Shown: one piece after another, positions 32,462 to 39,517 of the stretch
How the letters are laid out: each line of letters begins with the position of its first letter
Position numbering within the stretch: the first letter of the stretch is position 1
Source: Planctomycetaceae bacterium
GTDB taxonomy: Bacteria; Planctomycetota; Planctomycetia; Pirellulales; Thermoguttaceae
Reading direction: 5' to 3'
DNA length: 42,379 nt
Assembly (NCBI GenBank): GCA_021372555.1
Contig: JAJFUI010000157.1
Location: 1-42,379 of the forward strand
Notes under the pieces: model-generated
What the model was told of the DNA's origin: nothing
Seen by the model: the letters and a program-made list of their open reading frames with translations, nothing else
The model's database searches: none
Translations under genes and position numbers: made by a program

Positions 32462-35269
32462 CTAGCTTCTGTCTCGCTCGGCCTCGACGCCTTGCGATCG
32501 CGCTGAATTCGCTGATGTGCTGCGTTCGGACAGCGGCTCGGACGGCAGGCGTTCGGGGCGGCAGCCGGGGCGCCCGGCGCCATCGGGCGTTTGGCTATCC
32601 AAAGCGTAATCCTCCGGCGTCTGTTCGTGCAGCGGCCGGTTTGCGGGACCTCGCTTCCAAGTGAGCGGCTCGCGACTCGGCTGGCTCTCGCGCGACGTGC
32701 CCCAGTAGGTCTTCCATGCGTCGAAGGTCATGGTCTCGGGCTGGAGTTTCGAATCGATGTTGCGCACCAGCCAAAAGACGTCGGTGTCTGGATAGAAATT
32801 GTGATCGCCAGTCCAGAGCACCTTTTCTCGCGATTTGTCGGCGCTAGCGATGCCCTCCTGCTCGATCAGGGGGACGCCGGCAGCCGTCAGGATAATGTCG
32901 TCGCTGCAGACCAGTTGCACGGTCAGTTGGTGCGGAGCCGAGAGAGTGTTTGTGAAGCGACACAGGCCGCCGCGGACCGCCGCGGTGACGTGCCGCAATT
33001 CTAGTCGCAGCATTTCATCGCGTTTTGGGGCGACCTGCCCGCCGCCAGCGACCAGCAGTTGTTCGCTGGTCGCCAGCAGTCCGTTGTCCCAAAGCATGTA
33101 GACCGGCTGCAAGTCCTCGACGCTCAGGAAGGCGGCTTCGCCTCGGGCGACGCAATCGACCAATTCGATCGTCGAGAGCGGTGTCACTGCCGGGGCGTTC
33201 GCGGCCGGCAGATCGGAGCCGGGCGCGGGGCGGGCACGCACCATCATGGCTGTCGGATGATAACTCGAAAAACGGTCGAGGCTGTTTCGCACGCTGAGCG
33301 TGCAGCGCTCGAGACGGAGCGACTGGCCCCCCCACATCTCGATCAGCGACCAGTTGTCGGCGGGAACATCGCCAGGCACACGCAGCTCGACCGCAACGTC
33401 GGCCAGTGTCAGTCGGCCGGCCGTCAACGTGAACATACTCCGGGAATACTTGACCGGGTTGCCTTCCGTGGGGCGGAACAGCAGGAGGGGGCGGTAGCCG
33501 TCGCTCGCGCGGATCGTGAGCTGCAGATTGGCGATCTTAAGAGGCCGTTCCACCCGCGGACCGTTGAACTTCAGTTCGATCACGTCGCCGTCTTGCGCGG
33601 CGGCGCAGGCAGCGCCCAAGCTGGAAAATGCGTTCGCATCGGTTGCGGAGTCGCTGACCACAAGCACGCCCGGGGATCTCGCCGAGGTTTGCTCGGTAGA
33701 CTCCGACTTGCTCGACGCACGCTGATCTGCATTGCTTAGGGATCGGCCGCGCAAGGTTGACGACGCCGCCGATTCTTCGGCGAGCTGCGGGTCAGTCGAG
33801 TCGGGCACAAGTTCCAGATAGGAATCAACGTCATTCTCGTCCTTGGGATCCGTTGGCGTGCCTTTGCCAAGCCCCTTGGGTCGGCCAGGAGTTGTGGGCG
33901 ATTGCGCCGAACGACTTTCAGCGAGTTGGGGTTTCGAAGCGTCGAGGGGCCGGTCGTCGGATTTGGGCGACGAGCCGTACCGCGCATCTGCTGGACCGTC
34001 GTCGTTTTTTCGGCGGGGCGACTCCGGCGGCGTCTCAGTAGCGACCGAAGGCGAATCGACCGATTCGCGGCTTGCCGAATCGGACCAGTACATCTGCAAA
34101 AGCAAGACGGCGACAAGAAGGGCCGCTACGGGCGCCATCCAAGGCAGGTGTCGATGAAGGAAGCCAACCGGCGAGGGCGGGGCCGCCCACCAGACTTTGC
34201 CGGCCGGTCCGACGGGCTCCACACCTGCCTCGTCGGCCAGGCGCAGCAGGTCCGCCGCCAACTCTGCCGGGCCGGCGTGCCGACGCCGCGGATCTTTGGC
34301 CATCATTTTCCGCAACAGGCCGCTCACTTGTTCAGGCAAATCGGGGCGAAGAGCTCGAATATCAGGCGGCTCGTCGGCCTGGTGCTGCAGCAGCTTTTGC
34401 AGAACGGTCCCTTCCGGGAAGGGCGGCTGCCCGGCGAGCATGAAGAACAACGTGCAGCCGAGCGAGTAGATGTCGCTGCGGACATCCGCGTTGCGCGGAT
34501 CGCGTGCCTGCTCTGGTGAAATGTAGTCGAACGTGCCGAGAGTGACGCCGCTGGCCGTCAAGTCATCCTCGGCCGCTCCCGCTTCTCGCAGCCGTGCGAG
34601 TCCCATGTCGATCAGCTTCACTCGCTGCTCGGGCGTGATGAGCAGGTTCGACGGCTTGATGTCTCGATGGACGATGGCTCGACTGTCGGCATGGGCCAAC
34701 GCCTCGGCCACCTGGAGCGTGTAGCCGATGGCTTCTCCCAAGGGAAGCGAGCCGTTGCGAAGGACCAGCTCTCGGACGTTAACGCCCTCGACGAACTCGA
34801 AAACGATGTACAGCAGTCCGTTGTCTTCGCCGACGCCGTATACGCGGGCGATGTTTTCATGGTCGAGGCGGGCGGCCGACTGTGCCTCGTTCTTGAATCG
34901 CTGGGCAGCGTCGGCATCGACGGCTTGCTCGGGCGGAAGCACCTTGATGGCGACCGTTCGATCCAACTGGGTGTCGAGCGCGCGAAAGACACGGCCCATT
35001 CCTCCGCCGCCGACGTACTCGATTAGTTCGAAGATGCCCAGCCGGTCGCCGGGCATTACGCGGCCTTCGAGGATGCGGTCGGCAGGACTGGATGCGGCGG
35101 GGCACGGCGTCGGCGCTCGACCGGTAATGATCGTCGGCTGGTCGGCGGCTGGATTGACAACTCGACGCGATGACCCAGCCGCTGGCGCGCTGCCCGCGCT
35201 AGGAACTTCCGGCGGACCGGAATTCGCCGGCGAGGGGAGTTTTTCGACGTTCGAGCCGGCGTTGCTCAT
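32462..35269 (-). CDS. Membrane Ser/Thr protein kinase with C-terminal beta-helix-like domain
   Basis: The 935-residue protein starts at the ATG at 35269 with AAAGGA before it; the frame is open upstream to 35359. The kinase domain (about 74-345) has a Gly-rich loop GGGGMGRVF (87-95), Lys109 (VAIKV), HRDIKPSNLL (201-210), DMG (221-223) in place of the usual DFG, and SPEQARDPRNADVRSDIYSLG. A membrane helix lies at about 377-394 (MAPVAALLVAVLLLQMYW). After an acidic, Pro/Ser-rich linker (400-560), residues about 565-880 look like a parallel beta-helix (VIELKFNGPRVERPLKIANLQLTIRASDGYRPLL), as in pectate-lyase-like proteins. The kinase is therefore likely to respond to an external ligand, perhaps a polysaccharide. 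The last 60 residues are basic. Substrates are unknown. Confidence 0.9.
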   Translation of the reverse strand: MSNAGSNVEKLPSPANSGPPEVPSAGSAPAAGSSRRVVNPAADQPTIITGRAPTPCPAASSPADRILEGRVMPGDRLGIFELIEYVGGGGMGRVFRALDTQLDRTVAIKVLPPEQAVDADAAQRFKNEAQSAARLDHENIARVYGVGEDNGLLYIVFEFVEGVNVRELVLRNGSLPLGEAIGYTLQVAEALAHADSRAIVHRDIKPSNLLITPEQRVKLIDMGLARLREAGAAEDDLTASGVTLGTFDYISPEQARDPRNADVRSDIYSLGCTLFFMLAGQPPFPEGTVLQKLLQHQADEPPDIRALRPDLPEQVSGLLRKMMAKDPRRRHAGPAELAADLLRLADEAGVEPVGPAGKVWWAAPPSPVGFLHRHLPWMAPVAALLVAVLLLQMYWSDSASRESVDSPSVATETPPESPRRKNDDGPADARYGSSPKSDDRPLDASKPQLAESRSAQSPTTPGRPKGLGKGTPTDPKDENDVDSYLELVPDSTDPQLAEESAASSTLRGRSLSNADQRASSKSESTEQTSARSPGVLVVSDSATDANAFSSLGAACAAAQDGDVIELKFNGPRVERPLKIANLQLTIRASDGYRPLLLFRPTEGNPVKYSRSMFTLTAGRLTLADVAVELRVPGDVPADNWSLIEMWGGQSLRLERCTLSVRNSLDRFSSYHPTAMMVRARPAPGSDLPAANAPAVTPLSTIELVDCVARGEAAFLSVEDLQPVYMLWDNGLLATSEQLLVAGGGQVAPKRDEMLRLELRHVTAAVRGGLCRFTNTLSAPHQLTVQLVCSDDIILTAAGVPLIEQEGIASADKSREKVLWTGDHNFYPDTDVFWLVRNIDSKLQPETMTFDAWKTYWGTSRESQPSREPLTWKRGPANRPLHEQTPEDYALDSQTPDGAGRPGCRPERLPSEPLSERSTSANSARSQGVEAERDRS

Positions 35270-35427
35270 CAATCCTTTACCGCAATCGTGAACCGCCTTC
35301 GGGAACGTGAACCATCGCCGCGCATGGTGCGACCTAAGTCGCCACGCGACGCTACACATTCACGATGATCCAATCCTTTGGACGAACGCCCGACGGAAGA
35401 AAAGCTGACCGTAGTCTTAGATCGGGA

Positions 35428-35456
35428 TTTTAGCATTGGGGCGCATTACCGTCAAT
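35428..35456 (-). promoter_or_regulatory. Sigma-70-type promoter of the Ser/Thr kinase gene
   Basis: On the minus strand TTGACG (35451-35456) and TAAAAT (35428-35433) are 17 bases apart. Each matches the consensus at five of six bases. The start site would be near 35421, giving a leader of about 150 bases before the ATG at 35269. Confidence 0.65.
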
Positions 35457-35525
35457 CGTCCCACCCGCTAGGGCGCATCGCTCGCGGTCGTCGCCGCCAT
35501 CGCTGCGCGCGTATCAGTTACCGGG

Positions 35526-35531
35526 TATAAT
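35526..35531 (+). promoter_or_regulatory. Candidate -10 box of the TIM-barrel gene
   Basis: A consensus TATAAT lies 60 bases before the ATG at 35592. The -35 region is not recognisable. Confidence 0.35.
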
Positions 35532-35591
35532 TGTTCCAAGTGTTCGCCGAAAAGGCTTACCCCCCGATTGCCAAACCTCATGGAGGATCGC

Positions 35592-36512
35592 ATGGATCGC
35601 CGTACCTTTCTGAGAACGACCGGCGTCGTCGGCGCCGGTATGGGAGTGACATTGCTACGTGGTAGCTCGCTGCTGGCCGCAGGCCGCAGAAGGCGCGTTG
35701 TGGGGGGCAGCAACACGCCAAATGCTGATCGACTCGGCTGGCGGCTGGGCTGCCAGGCGTGGACATTCCGCCTTTTCCCGCTCGACGAGGCAATCGACAA
35801 GGTCGCCGCCCTCGGCCTGGGCTACATTGAATCGTTCCCCGGCCAGAAGCTCAGCAAGGGTCGGCCGGGCGTAACGTTCGACCTAAACTCGCCCGCGGAT
35901 GTGCAGGAGACGCTTAAGAAAAAGCTTGCCGCCTCGGGCGTGCGACTGAAAAACATCGGAGTGGTGCCCGCGGACGCTGTTTCAAAGGACATCGAGAAGA
36001 GTCGAAAAACGTTCGAGTTCGCCAAGCAGATGGGCGTCGAAACGATCGTCGCCGAGCCGGAGGAGGACGCTTTCGACATGCTCGAAAAGCTATGCGAAGA
36101 GTACAAGATTAACGTGGCAATCCACAATCATCCGCAGCCCTCGCACTACTGGAACCCCGAGGCGGTGCTGAGGGTCTGCAAAGGGCGCAGCAAGCGAATC
36201 GGCGCGTGCGCCGACACCGGCCACTGGGTCCGTTCGGGCTTGAAGCCGATCGAGTGCCTAAAGAAACTTGAAGGTCGGCTCATCACGTTCCATTTCAAGG
36301 ACGTGAACAAGGCGAGTCCCGACGCACACGACGTTCCCTGGGGTACCGGTGTGTGCGACGTGAAGGGAATGCTCGCCGAGATCCATCGCCAGGGCGTCAA
36401 AGCGGTCTTCTCGATCGAGTACGAGCACAACTGGGAGAACTCGATGCCGGAGATTGCCCAGTCGGTGAAGTATTTTGAACAGACCGCGGCGCAGTTGGTC
36501 GCTGGCGGTTAG
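35592..36512 (+). CDS. Tat-exported sugar phosphate isomerase/epimerase-like TIM-barrel protein
   Basis: The 306-residue protein is set to start at the ATG at 35592, because GGAGG at 35582-35586 is five bases upstream; two possible earlier starts lie at 35568 and 35580. Its N-terminus has a twin-arginine signal (DRRTFLRTTGVVGAG), so it is probably exported folded. The rest fits the xylose isomerase-like/AP endonuclease 2 fold: GWRLGCQAWTFR, LGLGYIESFPG, the strand ETIVAEPEEDAFDM, AIHNHPQ, ADTGHWVRSG and ITFHFKDVNK, with an EYEH segment near the end. Metal-binding Glu, Asp and His residues occur in these blocks. Such proteins act on sugars or polyols. An intrinsic terminator follows at 36548-36579. 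Confidence 0.87.
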   Translation: MDRRTFLRTTGVVGAGMGVTLLRGSSLLAAGRRRRVVGGSNTPNADRLGWRLGCQAWTFRLFPLDEAIDKVAALGLGYIESFPGQKLSKGRPGVTFDLNSPADVQETLKKKLAASGVRLKNIGVVPADAVSKDIEKSRKTFEFAKQMGVETIVAEPEEDAFDMLEKLCEEYKINVAIHNHPQPSHYWNPEAVLRVCKGRSKRIGACADTGHWVRSGLKPIECLKKLEGRLITFHFKDVNKASPDAHDVPWGTGVCDVKGMLAEIHRQGVKAVFSIEYEHNWENSMPEIAQSVKYFEQTAAQLVAGG

Positions 36513-36547
36513 CGAAACCATTGCCAGCACGAGAGCGATCGAAAATC

Positions 36548-36579
36548 GCCCCGCCCATTTATTGTGGCGGGGTTTTTTT
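36548..36579 (+). terminator. Intrinsic terminator after the TIM-barrel gene
   Basis: CCCCGCC (36549-36555) pairs exactly with GGCGGGG (36566-36572), and seven T follow at once (36573-36579). It lies about 36 bases after the stop. Confidence 0.85.
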
Positions 36580-36850
36580 ATTGCTTTGGGCTCCTGGCTG
36601 TCGGCGTTTTCGACTGGACACTTTAGCAAATGTGAATGATTTCAGTGCGCAATCACTGCGCAGTTTCGGGCTGCGCTCAAAAGGGGCGTTGTGTGCTGCT
36701 AATTTGAGCACGATGCGCAACGCGACGCAAGTGCTGGCGGTGCTTGCAGATGCGTCGGGCACTTGACTCGATCCGACGATTTCTTCGACCCACGGGCCGG
36801 CGTCGGGCCGGTACCAGATCCCGGGTGGCACAAAGTGGACGGAGGTTACG
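36580..36850. other. Gap before the ribbon-helix-helix gene
   Basis: No gene or RNA is visible. The stretch contains several TGCGCA-like motifs (near 36646, 36657 and 36714), one pair of which forms a small inverted repeat CAGTG-CGCAAT-CACTG (36643-36658). Nothing else stands out. Confidence 0.4.
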
Positions 36851-37234
36851 ATGCTTTTGATGGAGCAAGAAGCGGAAGTCAAGCAGGCGGCGGACCTGTT
36901 GCTCGCCCAGCGGCCGGATTGGATCACCTTCTACCGCGAAATTCTCGGGCCGAATGGCGTCGTTCGACAAGTGTTCCCGACGCGCGACGCCATCACCATC
37001 TTCGAGCAGTCTGAGACATACGAGGAAATTCTCCGGTCGCTAAGCCGGCTCCGGGAAGGGGCGACGATGCCCAATGAGGACGCTGAGCCAACGCGGGTAA
37101 TCACTGTGCGGCTGCCGAAGAGCCTTCACGAGGCACTGCGGATCGAAGCCCACGAGCATCGCACGAGCATGAATAAGCTTTGCATCTCAAAGCTGCTCCA
37201 ATTCATTGACGGCGAGAAAGTGCCGAGCGAGTGA
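36851..37234 (+). CDS. Ribbon-helix-helix-type small protein (HicB/Arc-like C-terminus)
   Basis: The 127-residue protein has a helical, acidic N-terminal part (residues 1-70, with PDWITFYREILGPNGVVRQVFPT) of no known match. Its C-terminal 45 residues read TRVITVRLPKSLHEALRIEAHEHRTSMNKLC, which is the ribbon-helix-helix DNA-binding pattern seen in HicB antitoxins and Arc-type proteins. Strong GGAGG lies eight bases before the ATG. No HicA-type toxin gene is next to it, so a toxin-antitoxin role is not supported. It may regulate a distant gene. The gene is close to rnpB (convergent, about 70 bases away). Confidence 0.7.
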   Translation: MLLMEQEAEVKQAADLLLAQRPDWITFYREILGPNGVVRQVFPTRDAITIFEQSETYEEILRSLSRLREGATMPNEDAEPTRVITVRLPKSLHEALRIEAHEHRTSMNKLCISKLLQFIDGEKVPSE

Positions 37235-37243
37235 TCTGGTAAG

Positions 37244-37297
37244 ACAGGCTTCCCGCCCGTCGCGATCGCAGCAACAGAGGCGGGACGTCTGTGCCTG
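37244..37297. repeat. Imperfect inverted repeat between ribbon-helix-helix gene and rnpB
   Basis: TCCCGCC (37251-37257) pairs exactly with GGCGGGA (37279-37285), and CAGGC (37245-37249) with GCCTG (37293-37297). The element lies between two convergent transcripts. It may be a terminator without T-run or a dispersed palindrome. Confidence 0.5.
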
Positions 37298-37307
37298 CTA
37301 GAAAAAT

Positions 37308-37767
37308 GGTTCGGAGCGGACCTGTAAGCCGGGTTTTGTGCTCGCCGCGGCGCGAACCGCGGGGCGATGGCCATTTCTCTAGGAGACCGATTGCTCGGCC
37401 CCTCAAGCGATCTACCCGGAAGTGTGGCAGACCGGACAAATCCGCGGGGCGCCGCGTCAACAAGTGCGCGACTGCACCCTCCTTCCTGTTTGACCTTGCT
37501 CCTGGTGGGGCTTGCCTAGCCAAGCTGGTCGCCCAGCTTGCTGGTGAGCTCTTACCTCACCGTTTCACCCTTACCGCGCCGGCGCTTCGTGTGAAGAACC
37601 GACGAGGCGGTTTGCTTTCTGTTGCGCTTTCCCGGGCCTTGCGGCCGGTGGGCGTTACCCACCACCATGTCCTACGGAGCCCGGACTTTCCTCCGGCCGT
37701 TGCCGCCTGAGAGCTGATGTGGCAGCCCGTGCGGCTCGACCAGCGGCCATCCGGTCCGCTCCGAACC
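37308..37767 (-). ncRNA. rnpB: RNase P RNA, bacterial class A
   Basis: The catalytic RNA of RNase P, which cuts the 5' leader from tRNA precursors. On the minus strand the conserved P4 block GAGGAAAGTCCGGGCTCC is at 37677-37694, and the conserved 3' block ACAAAACCCGGCTTACAG is at 37320-37337. The ends pair in a 15-base P1 stem: 5' at 37753-37767, 3' at 37308-37322. The length of about 460 bases fits class A. Just after P1 the sequence runs ATTTTTCT, so the P1 hairpin may help stop transcription. A promoter is seen at 37774-37802. Ends are given to within a few bases. Confidence 0.96.
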
Positions 37768-37773
37768 AATTCC

Positions 37774-37802
37774 ATTGTAATCGGCGGCAATCACTGTGCG
37801 AA
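37774..37802 (-). promoter_or_regulatory. Sigma-70-type promoter of rnpB
   Basis: On the minus strand TTCGCA (37797-37802) and TACAAT (37774-37779) are 17 bases apart. The start would be near 37767, exactly the 5' end deduced from the P1 stem, which supports both. Confidence 0.65.
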
Positions 37803-37858
37803 GCAGTGAGAAATGAGAGTTGCGCTGCCGGAAGCTCGGAAAGGCCGCTGGTAGCTAG

Positions 37859-38950
37859 CTATGAGCCAATTCGACAGCCCTGCCAACTACCGCGGCGATG
37901 GAACTCGGCCACGACGGCGCGGCCCACGGCCGCCTTGTCCAGGCACCATTGCGGTCCGACCAAGTACTCGGGCGGGGCATCGCCACAAAGTCGTTCGATT
38001 ACGAAGCTGGCAGGAAGCTCCTCTAGGAAGTCGACGAGGTAGCCGACGTACTCGGCCAACTCTGGCAGCCGCACTTCGCCGGCGGCGACCTGCGCGGCCA
38101 AAACAGTGTTGCGAACCGCGTACAGATTGTGTGGTTTGACCGAGTGCAGATCGAGTCCGGCCAACGTCCGGGCGGTGGCAAGCATGTCGTCTCGCGTCTC
38201 GCCGGGAAGGCCGAGGATGACGTGCACTCCGACGTTCAGCCCCCGTTTACGGCTGCGATCGTACGCATCGGCGAACGCGTCGTAATGATGGCCGCGGCGC
38301 AGCCGATCCAGGGTTCGATCGTGAATGGTTTGCAGTCCGTACTCGACGAGGAGCCAGGTTCTCTCGGCGAGCTCGGCCAATAGGTTCAAGACGTCATCGC
38401 CCACGCAATCGGGGCGGGTGCCGATGGCAAGGCCGACGACCTCCGGATGGGACAACGCTTCAAGATAGGCGTGTCGAAGTTGGTCGATTGGGCCGTACGT
38501 GTTGCTGCCCGGCTGAAAATAGGCGATGAAGCGGCTCGAACGGTCGCGGCGTTTGAGATGGTGGACTGCGGCGTCGATTTGGGCCGTGATCGAGGGATCC
38601 CTTTCTCCTCGGGAGAGCGTCAGGGAGAGGGCTGGCCGGCCAGGCTGGCTGCCCACGTCACCAGCATTCTCTCGCTCGCCGCGCACGCGCCCGCCTCCTC
38701 TCTCGCAAGGGGGCCAGGGGAGAAGTGAACGCCGGCTGGGGCTGAAGCTTGCGGGGTCGCAGAAAATGCAGCCGCTAGTGGCCAGTGCGCCGTCGCGGTT
38801 GGGGCAGCCGCATCCGGCATCGACGCTGGCCTTCCACACCCGCGTGCCGAACTTCTTCCTGTAAAAGTAGTTGAGGCTGTGGTACGGCAGGCCAGCCGCG
38901 AACCAATCGGGCGGCGTGGCTCTCCCAGGCTTCCAACCCGTTGACGGCAA
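37859..38950 (-). CDS. Radical SAM protein, YhcC/TIGR01212 type, with in-frame insertion
   Basis: The 363-residue protein is a radical SAM enzyme of the YhcC group, about 310-320 residues in most members. It starts at a TTG at 38950; no in-frame ATG is available before the conserved start LPYHSLNYFYRKKFG. The cluster Cys are seen in GCPNRDG-x-x-GCIFC: Cys49, Cys61 and Cys64. Other family blocks are FIAYFQPGSNTYGP (141-154), AIGTRPDCVGDDVLNLL, WLLVEYGLQTIHDRTL and HVILGLPGETRDDM. About 44 residues (76-119, bases 38594-38725) rich in Arg, Gly and Pro are inserted between SPSRRS and SITAQI, and come from a palindromic repeat. A possible promoter is at 38998-39027. YhcC's reaction is unknown. Confidence 0.88.
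   Translation of the reverse strand: MPSTGWKPGRATPPDWFAAGLPYHSLNYFYRKKFGTRVWKASVDAGCGCPNRDGALATSGCIFCDPASFSPSRRSLLPWPPCERGGGRVRGERENAGDVGSQPGRPALSLTLSRGERDPSITAQIDAAVHHLKRRDRSSRFIAYFQPGSNTYGPIDQLRHAYLEALSHPEVVGLAIGTRPDCVGDDVLNLLAELAERTWLLVEYGLQTIHDRTLDRLRRGHHYDAFADAYDRSRKRGLNVGVHVILGLPGETRDDMLATARTLAGLDLHSVKPHNLYAVRNTVLAAQVAAGEVRLPELAEYVGYLVDFLEELPASFVIERLCGDAPPEYLVGPQWCLDKAAVGRAVVAEFHRRGSWQGCRIGS
38594..38725. repeat. Palindromic repeat element inserted in the radical SAM gene
   Basis: About 132 bases with imperfectly complementary ends (left CTTTCTCCTCGGGAGAGCG and CAGGGAGAGGG; right CCTCTCTCGC and CCAGGGGAGAAG), read in frame without a stop on the minus strand. Translated, it gives the segment SLTLSRGERD that occurs in dispersed palindromic repeats of planctomycetes and relatives. 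Its boundaries were placed by comparison with the usual length of the protein and are good to a few codons. Confidence 0.65.
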
Positions 38951-38997
38951 AGCGGTGCCTGACTACACTGAAAGAGGTAGGTGACGTAATCGTCTTT

Positions 38998-39027
38998 ATC
39001 ATAGTGCTGGTTGGGGCAGCTTTACAA
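38998..39027 (-). promoter_or_regulatory. Candidate promoter of the radical SAM gene
   Basis: On the minus strand TTGTAA (39022-39027) and TATGAT (38998-39003) are 18 bases apart. The leader would be about 40 bases to the TTG start. Confidence 0.45.
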
Positions 39028-39038
39028 GAGGCGGTAAA

Positions 39039-39515
39039 ATGTATGGCGAACTCGTGCCGGTGGGTGGAGGGGACCCAATCCCTTTATTGAAAAAGAGTTT
39101 GCTAATCGGGCGACGCGAAAGCTGCGACATCGTTTTGCGATTCTCCAACGTCTCGGCCCATCACTGTCAGTTGACGGTCAGCGCCGGCTACTGGCACGTG
39201 CGAGACTTGCAGAGTCGCAACGGAGTGAAGGTGAACGAAGTCCGAGTGACGGACAAGCGAATCGATCCCGGCGACGTGCTTTCGGTTGCGAAGCACAAGT
39301 ACGAGGTGCACTACTCGCCGATCGACCTTGGCGCCGTCGGGCCTCCACCGCAGGAAGTGCCGAACGCCGACGTCTTCGGCAAGTCGCTGCTGGAGCGAGC
39401 CGGCCTCGAAAAGCGAAAGTTCGCGAAGACGCCCGACCCAGACGCCAAACCCACGCGCTACGAGATTACAACCGACGAGCCGGGACAGCTTCGCTTTAAG
39501 AATCGCCCATTCTGA
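39039..39515 (+). CDS. FHA-domain protein
   Basis: The 158-residue protein carries a forkhead-associated domain over about residues 10-93: SLLIGRRESCDIVLRFSNVSAHHCQLTV gives the conserved GRxxxCDI and SxxHC pattern, followed by DLQSRNGVKVNEV. FHA domains bind phosphothreonine peptides, so it may receive the output of a Ser/Thr kinase. The C-terminal 60 residues are Pro-, Glu- and Lys-rich and probably flexible. Its stop lies two bases before the rsgA start, so translation may be coupled. The phosphorylated partner is unknown. No kinase lies in this operon, but one is encoded about 4 kb away. Confidence 0.9.
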   Translation: MYGELVPVGGGDPIPLLKKSLLIGRRESCDIVLRFSNVSAHHCQLTVSAGYWHVRDLQSRNGVKVNEVRVTDKRIDPGDVLSVAKHKYEVHYSPIDLGAVGPPPQEVPNADVFGKSLLERAGLEKRKFAKTPDPDAKPTRYEITTDEPGQLRFKNRPF

Positions 39516-39517
39516 GG

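Larger units (their letters stand above)
35270..35591. other. Divergent intergenic region, kinase versus TIM-barrel gene
   Basis: The 322 bases contain a good promoter for the kinase (35428-35456, leader about 150 bases), a candidate -10 box for the rightward gene (TATAAT at 35526-35531) and its ribosome binding site (GGAGG at 35582-35586). I see no gene in it. Confidence 0.55.

Noticed and set aside
36643..36658. CAGTG/CACTG inverted repeat as an operator
   Set aside because: Arms of only five bases, far from a promoter; expected by chance.
37099..37800. Identical 12-mer AATCACTGTGCG in the ribbon-helix-helix gene and rnpB promoter region
   Set aside because: Twelve-base matches are expected by chance in 42 kb, and the contexts differ.
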